From contig NZ_JACATN010000001.1 in NCBI RefSeq assembly GCF_018603515.1, positions 310,001 to 374,000 on the forward strand: a stretch of 64,000 nt of DNA, in the 5' to 3' direction. The notes under the pieces were generated by a model that had not been told where the DNA came from, searched no databases, and saw only the letters and a list, made by a program, of their open reading frames with translations. This document shows, piece by piece, positions 36,221-46,218 of the stretch (its first letter is position 1; each line of letters opens with the position of its first letter). The position numbers and the translations under genes are program-made. The stretch is from Zobellia barbeyronii. GTDB taxonomy: Bacteria; Bacteroidota; Bacteroidia; Flavobacteriales; Flavobacteriaceae.

Positions 36221-39200
36221 ATGAAAAAAGTACTGGGTTTTATTTGGGTTTGGGCGCTGTCCTTTTTAATGAATTCCTGCTCAGAAGAAAAGCAGGAAAC
36301 CCCTACCTTATTTAAAAAAATTGAAGCCTCAGACACGGGAATATCCTTTAAAAATTCTCTTAAAAATACTCCTGAACTTAACATTCTTAACTACCTCTAC
36401 TACTATAACGGAGCTGGGGTTGCCTCAGCCGATTTTAATAATGACGGACTAGCAGATCTTTATTTTACGGCCAATGAAGGTGCAGACCATTTTTATGTAA
36501 ATAAGGGCGACTTAAAGTTCAAGGAAACAAGTTTAAAATCAGGCTTGAATAATACTGAAGGTTGGACTACCGGCGTAACCCACGTAGACATAAACAATGA
36601 CGGCCTTCTAGATTTATACATTTGCAAAGTAAGTAATTATAAGCATCTGAAAGGTTCTAATTTACTTTATGTAAACCAAGGGAACGACAAAGATGAAAAC
36701 CCCATTTTTAAGGAAGAATCAAAAAAATACGGTCTTGACTTTTCAGGGTTTTCTACACAGGCTGCATTTTTTGATTATGACTTGGATGGTGATTTGGACC
36801 TATTTCTTCTTAATCATTCAGTCTACCCTAACCGAACCTATGGTAAGGGAAATAAAAGAAAGATAGTAAATACCTTATCGGGTGACCGACTTTACAAAAA
36901 TGAAAATGGGAAATTTATTGACGTTTCTACTGAAGCTAAAATTTTTCAAGGGGAGATTGGGTATGGTCTTGGACTAGGAGTAAGTGACGTTAATAATGAT
37001 GGCTACCCAGATATTTATGTGGGCAATGACTTTTTTGAAAATGACTACCTCTACATCAATCAAAAAAACGGAACTTTTAAAGATATCATTTCAACCAATC
37101 AAAATAAATTAGGGCATACTTCCCATTTTTCAATGGGCAACGATTTGGCAGATATCAATAACGATGGTCTGACTGATATTGTTTCCCTAGATATGCTTCC
37201 AGAAAATCTTGAAACGTACAAAACATCTGGATTAGAATTCCCTTATCCCACGTATCAAAACTATTTGCGTAACGGCTACGCACCACAATACATGCAAAAC
37301 ACACTGCACCTAAACCTGGGCAACAACAACTTTGGGGAAATAGCTCACCTAGCAGGTATTTCGGCTACGGAATGGTCTTGGGGAGCACTTCTGGCAGATT
37401 ATGACAATGACGGATTGAAAGACCTTTTTGTTTCAAACGGAATTAAAGGCGCTACCAATGACATGGACTTCATAAATTTCATTGCTAACGACAATATTCA
37501 AAAACGTATTGAACAAGGCATGACCAAAGAAGACATGACCTTTATAGCTGAGATGCCCAACAAAAAAGTTTCCAATTATTTTTTTAAGAATAAGGGTGAT
37601 TTGACTTTTGAAAACGTTTCGGAAAAATGGTCTGACCAACAGAACAGTTATAGCAACGGCAGTATTTATGCGGACCTTGACAACGATGGCGACTTAGATA
37701 TTGTAGTAAATAACGTTGACCAAGAAGCTTTTGTTCTAGAAAATACTAGTAACTCGGCCACTAAAAACCATTTTCTGGAAATCGATTTTAAAGGAAGTAA
37801 AAACAATCCTATTGGAATTGGGGCTAAAGTCATCGCCTATGGCAAAAACACACATATAAGTGCAGAAAACTTTGTAACCAGGGGTTACTTATCAGCTGTA
37901 CCTCCACAACTACATTTAGGTATTGGTAGAGACTCAGTTCTGGATTCCTTAAAAGTTATCTGGCCTGGTGGAAGATTTCAAACTTTACGAACCGTTCATA
38001 CCAATCAAAAACTAACTTGTAATATCTCTAAAGCGAGTGGTAATTTCTATCAAAACTCAGAAGAATTTACTCCTTCAATATTAAATAACTCTCCAGATAT
38101 TCTTGGTTTTTTCCATAAAGATAGCCCGACTCTTGAATTTAACCGAAGTCCTTTGGTTCCTTTTGCGAATACTAATGAAGGGCCTGACCTTTTGATTACC
38201 GATATTAATGCAGATGGTTTAGAGGATATTTTAATTGGAGGAGCAAAAGGCCAAGCTTCCGCTTTATTCGTTCAGCAAAAAGAAGGAAATTTTATACCAA
38301 AACAGACGGCTCTTTTTGAAGAAGATAAAATTAATGAAGATGTTTCTCAAGTCTTTTTTGATGCGGATGGAGACGGTGATCAAGATTTAATTATTGTTAG
38401 TGGCGGAAATGAATTCAAATCAGGCAAAGCATTGCAACCTCGTTTTTACCGAAATGAAACTGGTACTTTACAAAAAGAGAAAGAGCAGTTTGTTACAATT
38501 ACTGTAAATGCTTCAAAAGTTGGCACTATAGATTTTGATAGTGATGGTGATGAAGATATCGTAATTTCTTCAGATCAAATCCCACATCAATTTGGAACGA
38601 CCCCATTGCAGTACATATTTGAAAATGATGGCCGTGGAAATTTTAAAGACATTTCCGAAACTTTTGGGAAAGCTTTCCGAGAAATAGGCAATATAAAAGA
38701 TTTCGTCTGGAAAGATTTGAATAGTAATGGTTTTCAAGACCTTATTGTAGTAGGCCATTGGATGCCTATAACCATTTTTTACAATGATGGAAAATCATTA
38801 CAACTTCAAGATAACCCTACATTGAAAAATACAAATGGATGGTGGAATACAATTGTTGCAGATGATTTTGACAATGATGGCGATATTGATTTTGTTGCTG
38901 GAAACTGGGGCCTGAACAGCAAGTTCAACGCATCAATATCTGAACCCATAACACTATACAGTGCCGATTTTGACAACAACGGAGACATAGACCCTATTGT
39001 CACCCATTTTCAACAACATAAAGAAACTCCGTTTGCCTCAAAAGACGAATTAGCTAAGCAACTGCCCTATTTGAATAAACAATTCTTATCGTACAAAGAC
39101 TTTGCTAAAGCGTCTATTTTTCAACTGTTCTCAAAAGAGAAATTGACAAAATCTAGCCAAAAAAAGATCTATGAATTGCGAAGTTCATTTTACGAAAACG

Positions 39201-39544
39201 ATGGAGTTGGTAATTTTACTATAAAACCTCTCCCAACTATTGCACAAGCTTCTACAATTCATGATATTGCAGTAGAAGACTTTGACAATGATGGATTTAA
39301 AGACCTTTTAATCGTAGGTAATACAACTGAAATCAGCACACAATTGGGAAGATTAGATGCTTCACATGGTCTAATTTTACGCAATACCAAAGAGGGCGGT
39401 TTTGAGTGGTTAAGCAACCAAAAATTTGATGTTCCAGGTTCAGCAAGAAACATTGCCAAAATCAAAGTAAAAGACAAAAATTTCTATGTCATTGGAATGA
39501 ACAATGATGTCCCCATTTTCTTATCAAAAAAAAGTAACGAATAG
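36221..39544 (+). CDS. FG-GAP/VCBS-repeat lipoprotein with ASPIC/UnbV domain (first of three)
   Basis: The protein of about 1107 residues has a lipobox (LSFLMNSC, Cys20). The ATG at 36221 fits the lipoprotein signal better than the in-frame TTG at 36194. It carries many FG-GAP/VCBS blades with calcium-loop sequences such as DFNNDGLADLYF, DINNDGLLDLY and DYDLDGDLDLF, forming one or two beta-propellers. An ASPIC/UnbV domain (about 515-605: GIGAKVIAYG, RGYLSAVPPQLHLGIG, LKVIWPGGRFQTL) sits in the middle. Proteins of this type are surface-exposed in marine Bacteroidota; the ligand is unknown. The next paralogue starts 1 bp after its stop. Confidence 0.92.
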   Translation: MKKVLGFIWVWALSFLMNSCSEEKQETPTLFKKIEASDTGISFKNSLKNTPELNILNYLYYYNGAGVASADFNNDGLADLYFTANEGADHFYVNKGDLKFKETSLKSGLNNTEGWTTGVTHVDINNDGLLDLYICKVSNYKHLKGSNLLYVNQGNDKDENPIFKEESKKYGLDFSGFSTQAAFFDYDLDGDLDLFLLNHSVYPNRTYGKGNKRKIVNTLSGDRLYKNENGKFIDVSTEAKIFQGEIGYGLGLGVSDVNNDGYPDIYVGNDFFENDYLYINQKNGTFKDIISTNQNKLGHTSHFSMGNDLADINNDGLTDIVSLDMLPENLETYKTSGLEFPYPTYQNYLRNGYAPQYMQNTLHLNLGNNNFGEIAHLAGISATEWSWGALLADYDNDGLKDLFVSNGIKGATNDMDFINFIANDNIQKRIEQGMTKEDMTFIAEMPNKKVSNYFFKNKGDLTFENVSEKWSDQQNSYSNGSIYADLDNDGDLDIVVNNVDQEAFVLENTSNSATKNHFLEIDFKGSKNNPIGIGAKVIAYGKNTHISAENFVTRGYLSAVPPQLHLGIGRDSVLDSLKVIWPGGRFQTLRTVHTNQKLTCNISKASGNFYQNSEEFTPSILNNSPDILGFFHKDSPTLEFNRSPLVPFANTNEGPDLLITDINADGLEDILIGGAKGQASALFVQQKEGNFIPKQTALFEEDKINEDVSQVFFDADGDGDQDLIIVSGGNEFKSGKALQPRFYRNETGTLQKEKEQFVTITVNASKVGTIDFDSDGDEDIVISSDQIPHQFGTTPLQYIFENDGRGNFKDISETFGKAFREIGNIKDFVWKDLNSNGFQDLIVVGHWMPITIFYNDGKSLQLQDNPTLKNTNGWWNTIVADDFDNDGDIDFVAGNWGLNSKFNASISEPITLYSADFDNNGDIDPIVTHFQQHKETPFASKDELAKQLPYLNKQFLSYKDFAKASIFQLFSKEKLTKSSQKKIYELRSSFYENDGVGNFTIKPLPTIAQASTIHDIAVEDFDNDGFKDLLIVGNTTEISTQLGRLDASHGLILRNTKEGGFEWLSNQKFDVPGSARNIAKIKVKDKNFYVIGMNNDVPIFLSKKSNE

Positions 39545-39545
39545 T

Positions 39546-42500
39546 ATGCAATCAATAACCAAAAAGGTTTTTAATGGCTCCGTTTGGGCATTTGTTTTTA
39601 TGATGGCCCTTATGGTTTCATGCAATTCTGAAACCAAGGAAGAGACTCCTGTAGCCCCAAAAAAAGAAACTCTTTTCAGCATGCTTTCTGCAGATGAAAC
39701 GGGTATTGATTTTATCAATTCTGTTAAGAATGAAAAGAATTTCAACATTTTTAAATACCGTAACTTTTACAACGGTGGTGGCGTAGCCATTGGAGATATT
39801 AATAATGATGGCTTGGCAGACATTTACCTTTCGGCCAATATGGGCCCAAACAAACTTTATCTCAATAAAGGTGATTTTAAATTTGAAGATATATCGGAAA
39901 AAGCCGGTGTTGTAGGTAACAAGCCGTGGTCTACAGGAGTAGTAATGGCTGATATTAATGCTGACGGATTTTTAGATATCTACGTCAGTAATGCCGGAAA
40001 CATGGAAGGCAACAACCATGACAACGACCTTTATATAAATAACGGAGACCTAACTTTTACTGAAAAAGCAAAGGAATTCAATCTTGCGGAAACGGGTTTT
40101 TCAACACATGCATCCTTTTTTGATTATGACAAAGATGGTGACCTGGATGCCTATATTTTAAATAACAGTAACATACCAGTAAGTAGTTTGGGATATGCGG
40201 AACAACGTAGCGTTCGTGCTCAAGACTGGGAAGGTGTACCTCATATCTTTAGAGGAGTAGGCGATATGCTTTTACGTAATGACAACGGTAAATTTACTGA
40301 CGTAAGCGAAAAGGCAGGTATTTATGGTAGCCTAATAGGATTTGGGCTTGGCGTTATGGTAAGTGACATTAACGGAGATCTTTGGCCGGATATCTACGTT
40401 TCCAACGATTTTTATGAGCGGGATTACCTCTACATCAATCAAAAGGATGGCACTTTTAAAGAAGAGATAAAAGAGTGGACCTCTCACCTATCACTCTCTG
40501 CAATGGGGATAGATATGGCAGACATTAACAATGATGGTAATGCAGATATCTTTATTACTGATATGCTACCAGAGGGAGACCAACGGGTAAAATCTGTAAT
40601 GGAGTTTGAAGGCTACAATGTTTTCAGGTTAAAACAGAGCAAAGATTTTTATCAGCAATACATTCAAAACACCTTGCAACTCAATAATGGTAATGGTTCT
40701 TTTTCCGAAATAGCATTTCATAGTGGTGTTGCAAAAACGGACTGGAGTTGGGCAGGACTTCTTTTTGATATGGATAATGACGGGCTACGCGATATTTATA
40801 TCACTAATGGTGTAAACCATGACCTTACCGACCTTGATTTCGTAGATTTCTTTGCTAACGAAATCATTCAGAAAATGGCTTTAACCGGTAAAAAAGAATC
40901 CATAGATTCTATTATCAATAAAATGCCAATTGCTCCGCAGCCAAACTATGCCTATCGTAACAACGGTGATATTACTTTTGATAATGCCGCCGTTGACTGG
41001 GGTTTTGAAATACCCAGTCTGTCTAACGGCGCGGCTTATGGTGACCTTGATAATGACGGTGATTTAGATTTAGTAGTGAATAATGTAAACATGCAGTCAT
41101 TCATCTATAAAAACAAGACTAATGAATTGACCGACAATCATTATATAAAATTAAAATTTGAAGGTCAAGGTCAGAACCCATTTGCGGTGGGAGTCAGTAT
41201 TAAAATGTACTACAAAGACCAAATCGTTTTGCAAGAACTGATTCCCTCGCGAGGGTTTCAATCTTCCGTAGATTATGTGATGGATATTGGTTTGGGCGAG
41301 ACCACAACTGTAGATTCTCTTCGGGTTATTTGGCCTGATGATTATACACAGAAATTAGAGAACGTTTCCGTTGATCAGCTTTTGACTTTAAAAAGATCAG
41401 ATGCCACAGAAAAATACGTTCCACAAAAGCAATCGAATAAGAAGACATTACTAACCGAAATTACTAGTCAAAAATTGGCTTCGCATAAAGAAGACACCTA
41501 TCAAGATTTTGATTACGAGGGGTTAATTTCTAAACTCATATCACAAGAAGGCCCAGCCTTAGCAGTGGGTGATATAAATGGTGATGGCAATGAAGATATC
41601 TTCCTTGGAGGGGCAGATGGCCAAGCCGGCATATTATATACTCATTCAGGAAACGGGAAACTGACGAAAAAACCACTAAACTTTGATATCGACTTTGAAG
41701 ATACCGCAGCGGCATTTTTTGATGCAGATGGTGATGGCGACCAAGATTTAGTTGTTGGTACTGGCGGTAATCGAATCAACCAAGAAAACACTTATAAACC
41801 GCGATTGTATCTTAATGATGGTAAAGGTAATTTCAGTAAATCTGAAGAAGAGCTGCCTTCCGCCTTTAAAAATATTTCGGTTATTTCACCTTGCGATTTT
41901 GATCAGGATGGAGACATTGATCTATTTGTGGGTTCTAGAAGTGTTGTGGGTACTTACGGTGTTGACCCTGACCACTTATTTTTAGAAAATCAAGGAAACG
42001 GTAAGTTTATAAATGCTACCGAAAGGTTGGCATACGACCTTAAAGATGCAGGCATGATTACTGATGCCATTTGGGCCGATATAGATGGTGATAATAAAAA
42101 GGACTTACTCACGGTATCTGAATGGGGACGACCTAATATCTATAAAAATTTTGGTAAACGATTAGGCAGACTACCAACTACTCTTGACAGCCTATATGGC
42201 TGGTGGAATACGGTAGAAGCTGTGGATTTAGATAATGATGGCGATATGGATTTGGTATTGGGTAACCAAGGCACAAATGTACCTTATGAAGCAGATGAAG
42301 AACATCCTATGAAATTATGGATCAATGATTATGATAACAATGGCACCTTGGAACAAATCACTACGCGTGGGTTTGACGGAAAGGATTATCCCATACATCA
42401 GAAAAAAGAATTGACCGGGCAAATTGTATCGTTAAAGAAGCAAAGTTTAAAAGCTTCCGAGTACGCTAAAAAGACAATAAACGAACTCTTCCCTAAAGAA

Positions 42501-42905
42501 ATATTTGATCGTAGTATAGTTAAGGTAGCCAATACAATGTCATCCGTAATTGCCATAAATGAAGGTGGCGGCAAATTCACTATTAAAAAATTACCTACTC
42601 GCGTTCAACTTTCTTGCATTTGTGGTATTAGTTGCGCAGACGTCAATAAAGATGGCAACCTAGATTTAATTATGGCTGGGAACAATTTTGAATTTAAGCC
42701 TCAATACTCACGTTTGGATGGTAGCTATGGAAATGTTCTTTTAGGTGACGGAAACCTCAACTTTAAATGGCAAGATTATAATACTAGTGGATTTTTTATT
42801 AAAAATGAGGTTAAACACCTGAAACAATTTAAAGACAAGAATGGCAAAATCTATCTTATTGCAGCCATAAATAATAGCATACCAAAAATTTATGCACTAG
42901 ACTAA
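39546..42905 (+). CDS. FG-GAP/VCBS-repeat lipoprotein with ASPIC/UnbV domain (second of three)
   Basis: The product of about 1119 residues uses the ATG at 39546; a longer upstream frame (from 39504) runs inside the previous gene and would spoil the signal peptide. The lipobox is ALMVSC (Cys26). FG-GAP loops (DINNDGLADIYL, DYDKDGDLDAYI, DLDNDGDLDLVV) fill both halves, with an ASPIC/UnbV domain between (SRGFQSSVDYVMDIGLG, DSLRVIWPDDYTQKL). Domain order equals that of both neighbours, so the three arose by tandem duplication. The first and second genes are separated by a single base, indicating tight co-expression. Confidence 0.92.
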   Translation: MQSITKKVFNGSVWAFVFMMALMVSCNSETKEETPVAPKKETLFSMLSADETGIDFINSVKNEKNFNIFKYRNFYNGGGVAIGDINNDGLADIYLSANMGPNKLYLNKGDFKFEDISEKAGVVGNKPWSTGVVMADINADGFLDIYVSNAGNMEGNNHDNDLYINNGDLTFTEKAKEFNLAETGFSTHASFFDYDKDGDLDAYILNNSNIPVSSLGYAEQRSVRAQDWEGVPHIFRGVGDMLLRNDNGKFTDVSEKAGIYGSLIGFGLGVMVSDINGDLWPDIYVSNDFYERDYLYINQKDGTFKEEIKEWTSHLSLSAMGIDMADINNDGNADIFITDMLPEGDQRVKSVMEFEGYNVFRLKQSKDFYQQYIQNTLQLNNGNGSFSEIAFHSGVAKTDWSWAGLLFDMDNDGLRDIYITNGVNHDLTDLDFVDFFANEIIQKMALTGKKESIDSIINKMPIAPQPNYAYRNNGDITFDNAAVDWGFEIPSLSNGAAYGDLDNDGDLDLVVNNVNMQSFIYKNKTNELTDNHYIKLKFEGQGQNPFAVGVSIKMYYKDQIVLQELIPSRGFQSSVDYVMDIGLGETTTVDSLRVIWPDDYTQKLENVSVDQLLTLKRSDATEKYVPQKQSNKKTLLTEITSQKLASHKEDTYQDFDYEGLISKLISQEGPALAVGDINGDGNEDIFLGGADGQAGILYTHSGNGKLTKKPLNFDIDFEDTAAAFFDADGDGDQDLVVGTGGNRINQENTYKPRLYLNDGKGNFSKSEEELPSAFKNISVISPCDFDQDGDIDLFVGSRSVVGTYGVDPDHLFLENQGNGKFINATERLAYDLKDAGMITDAIWADIDGDNKKDLLTVSEWGRPNIYKNFGKRLGRLPTTLDSLYGWWNTVEAVDLDNDGDMDLVLGNQGTNVPYEADEEHPMKLWINDYDNNGTLEQITTRGFDGKDYPIHQKKELTGQIVSLKKQSLKASEYAKKTINELFPKEIFDRSIVKVANTMSSVIAINEGGGKFTIKKLPTRVQLSCICGISCADVNKDGNLDLIMAGNNFEFKPQYSRLDGSYGNVLLGDGNLNFKWQDYNTSGFFIKNEVKHLKQFKDKNGKIYLIAAINNSIPKIYALD

Positions 42906-42950
42906 ATACCATTTCAAAAGCAACAACTTCAAAGAAAAAATATACTACCT

Positions 42951-45900
42951 GTGCATTTTAATTACACTAATATTTGTTTATGCCTTGCGCTCCTAATCGT
43001 TACCGCTTGCGGTGATCAACAAGGCTCACTTTTTAGCAATCCTCCTGCTTCAGAAACAGGTATCACGTTTAAGAATACCCTTACTGAAACCAACGACCTA
43101 AATATTTTAGACTACCTCTATTTCTATAATGGCGGTGGTGTGGCTATTGGAGATATAGATAACGACGGGCTACCTGATATTTTCTTTTCAGGTAATCAAG
43201 TGAAGAACAAACTGTACCGCAACAAAGGCAATCTTCAATTCGAAGATATTAGTAAAACTGCGGGTATTGAAGGTAACAGCACATGGAACACCGGCTCAGT
43301 AATGGGTGACATAAACGGAGACGGGCTTTTGGATATCTATGTTTGTGCCGTGGTGGGCATTAATGGTTTTAACGGTTATAACGAACTGTTTTTAAATAAT
43401 GGAGATGGCTCTTTTACCGAAAGTGCCGCCAAATACGGACTTGACTTCGATTCCTACAGTTCTAATGCGGCCTTTCTGGATTTTGATATGGATGGGGATC
43501 TAGACATGTACCTCCTGAACCATGCCGTACATACCCAAGAATCTTTTGGTAAAGCAGATTTACGCCTGAAACGTAACTATCAAACAGGAGACAAACTACT
43601 TCGTAACGATGGAGACAAGTTTACTGATGTAAGTGAAGCCGCTGGCATATATGGTGGCGTAAACGGATACGGATTAGGATTGGCAGTTTCCGATTTTAAC
43701 CAAGATGGCTATCCTGATATTTACGTAGGCAATGATTTTCATGAAGATGATTATTATTATCTAAACAATGGCGACGGTACTTTCACCGAGAGTTCAAAGC
43801 AATTTTTTGGGCATACTTCCCGCTTTTCTATGGGTAATGATGTTGCGGACATTAACCATGACGGTTGGCCAGATTTGATTTCTTTAGATATGCTACCGCA
43901 GGATGAAAACGTACTAAAATCGTCTGAAGGGGATGATAATGTGCAAACCCAAAGATTACGCACAGAACGGTATGGCTACGGATATCAGTTTACTAGAAAC
44001 ATGCTGAACATTAATCAGCAAAACAGCACTTATCTAGAAACAGCATTTATGAGCGGTGTAGCTGCTACAGATTGGAGCTGGAGCGCTCTTTTTGGCGATT
44101 ATGACCAAGATGGTGAGCAAGACCTATTTATCTCTAACGGCATACCTAAAAGGCCAAACGACCTTGATTTTATCAATTTTGTGAGTAGTGAGCAGATTCA
44201 GAATAAGATGAACAACACCAAGCTTATGGATCAGCAAGCTTTGGACAAAATGCCTACCGGAAATATCCATAATTATGTTTTTAAAGGTTCGGAAGATTTG
44301 ATGTTCAAAGACGAATCTGGCCAATGGATATCAAAAGACACCTTGGTTTCTGGAGCTACGGCCATGGGCGACCTTGATAATGATGGCGACTTGGACCTAG
44401 TTACTAACAACCTTAATGGTACGGCAGCGCTATACATCAACAAAACAAATAGTAAATCAAACTATCTCAAATTAAAAATTCAATACAAAGACAAAAACAC
44501 ATTTGGCTTAGGAACCAAGGCCTTCTCCTATGCAAAAGGCAAATTACAATATAAAGAACTGTATACGGTTAGAGGTTTTCAGGCTTCTTCGGAACCAATG
44601 ATTCATTTTGGATATGGAGAAATAACTCAAGTAGACTCCATAAAAGTGGTTTGGCCCGATGGCTCTTATCAGACACTTAGAGATGTCGCTACTAACCAAA
44701 CGGTGATTGTAAAGCCAGAGAATACAGCAAATTTTGACTATACTAGTTTGCTGCCCTATCAAAAACCAATATTTGAAAAGACTGAAAATAATTTAGGAAT
44801 CAACTTTAGTCATATTGAGGACAATTACACAGATTTCAATCGTCAAAAACTTATTCCTTATCAGATATCAGACCGCGGACCTGCCACGGCCATTGGCGAT
44901 TTAAATGACGACGGCAAGGATGACATTTTCTTTGGAGGGTCAAAATACATTCCTTCACAAATCTATGTGCAAAATGATTCTGCATTCGCACCTTTTCATA
45001 TCCCTCAAATAGCTAAAGATTCTATCAAAGAGGATGTGGCAGCAGTAATTTCAGATTTTAATTCGGATGGAAAGAATGACTTAATAATTGGCGCAGGCGG
45101 AGGTGACTTTTACAACAAAATGACAGCCTTACTAGATTCCTATTATATTCAAAAAAATAGCGAATTTGATACTGCTAGTTTACCAGAGAGCTTTCAAAAT
45201 ACTTCCGTTATAGCTCCCTTTGATTTTGATGAAGATGGAGACCTAGATTTGTTCATTGGTGGTCAGTCTATTTCAAATGATTTCGGAAAAATGCCGCAGT
45301 CTGTATTACTTACAAATGACAATGGCACCTTTTCAAATAAAAACGAAGATGCACTTATTGACCTTGGTATGGTTACCGATGCTATTTGGCATGATTTCGA
45401 TAGCGACGGCACAAAAGACCTAATTGTTATTGGCGAATGGATGTCACCTACTTTTTTCAAGAATACTAATGGCCAACTTAGCAAAGTTGATGTTGTTCAG
45501 AAAGACCTAAATGGACTCTGGCAAAGCATCGTTCCTTTTGATATAGATCATGATGGAGATACAGATTACCTGCTTGGTAATTGGGGCACCAACACCAAGT
45601 TTAAAGCATCTGCGGAGCATCCTATGAAAATGTACTACGGCGATTTTGATGAAAACAGACAGACAGAAACTATAACTACTATTGAGAAAGAAGGCAAATA
45701 CTATCCAATAGAAGGCTTAGACGGACTTACATCTCAACTGGTTTTTCTTAAAAAGAAATTCAACACCTACGCTTCCTTCGCTGGTTCTTCAATAGAACAA
45801 ATTCTTGATAAGGATGTCTTAGAAAAAGCTGAAATCCTAAAAGTTCAGGAACTACGTTCAGGGTATTTAAAAAATGAAAATGGGAGTTACAATTTTGTAT

Positions 45901-46211
45901 CTTTTCACAACAAACTACAGGTTTCGCCTATTATGACCATGCTCTCATACGATTTTGATAGCGATGGAAAAGAAGAAGTTTTGGCAGCCGGAAACTATTT
46001 TGGTGTTAAACCTTATCACGGGAGGTTCGATTCTTTTGGAGGGGCCTTGATTAAAGGTGAAAATAATGTAATTTTAAGCGCTCAAATAGGTCTAGACCTA
46101 AGCCAAAAGTCAGTTAGACATTTAAATATTTTGGATCTAAAAGGAGAAAAGTACCTCTTGGTAACTTTAAACAATGCCAGTACACAAGTCTACCGACTGA
46201 ATAGAAAATAA
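42951..46211 (+). CDS. FG-GAP/VCBS-repeat lipoprotein with ASPIC/UnbV domain (third of three)
   Basis: The 1086-residue product starts at GTG (42951); no upstream ATG gives a proper signal, and the lipobox ALLIVTAC (Cys20) fits this start. It has the same layout as its two upstream paralogues: FG-GAP loops (DIDNDGLPDIFF, DINGDGLLDIYV, DFDMDGDLDMYL), a central ASPIC/UnbV domain (RGFQASSEPMIHFGYG, SIKVVWPDGSYQTLRD) and a second set of blades. The loop segment after WSWSALFGDYDQDG matches the same place in the others. The haloperoxidase/PAP2-type gene begins 7 bp downstream. Confidence 0.92.
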   Translation: MHFNYTNICLCLALLIVTACGDQQGSLFSNPPASETGITFKNTLTETNDLNILDYLYFYNGGGVAIGDIDNDGLPDIFFSGNQVKNKLYRNKGNLQFEDISKTAGIEGNSTWNTGSVMGDINGDGLLDIYVCAVVGINGFNGYNELFLNNGDGSFTESAAKYGLDFDSYSSNAAFLDFDMDGDLDMYLLNHAVHTQESFGKADLRLKRNYQTGDKLLRNDGDKFTDVSEAAGIYGGVNGYGLGLAVSDFNQDGYPDIYVGNDFHEDDYYYLNNGDGTFTESSKQFFGHTSRFSMGNDVADINHDGWPDLISLDMLPQDENVLKSSEGDDNVQTQRLRTERYGYGYQFTRNMLNINQQNSTYLETAFMSGVAATDWSWSALFGDYDQDGEQDLFISNGIPKRPNDLDFINFVSSEQIQNKMNNTKLMDQQALDKMPTGNIHNYVFKGSEDLMFKDESGQWISKDTLVSGATAMGDLDNDGDLDLVTNNLNGTAALYINKTNSKSNYLKLKIQYKDKNTFGLGTKAFSYAKGKLQYKELYTVRGFQASSEPMIHFGYGEITQVDSIKVVWPDGSYQTLRDVATNQTVIVKPENTANFDYTSLLPYQKPIFEKTENNLGINFSHIEDNYTDFNRQKLIPYQISDRGPATAIGDLNDDGKDDIFFGGSKYIPSQIYVQNDSAFAPFHIPQIAKDSIKEDVAAVISDFNSDGKNDLIIGAGGGDFYNKMTALLDSYYIQKNSEFDTASLPESFQNTSVIAPFDFDEDGDLDLFIGGQSISNDFGKMPQSVLLTNDNGTFSNKNEDALIDLGMVTDAIWHDFDSDGTKDLIVIGEWMSPTFFKNTNGQLSKVDVVQKDLNGLWQSIVPFDIDHDGDTDYLLGNWGTNTKFKASAEHPMKMYYGDFDENRQTETITTIEKEGKYYPIEGLDGLTSQLVFLKKKFNTYASFAGSSIEQILDKDVLEKAEILKVQELRSGYLKNENGSYNFVSFHNKLQVSPIMTMLSYDFDSDGKEEVLAAGNYFGVKPYHGRFDSFGGALIKGENNVILSAQIGLDLSQKSVRHLNILDLKGEKYLLVTLNNASTQVYRLNRK

Positions 46212-46218
46212 AGAACAA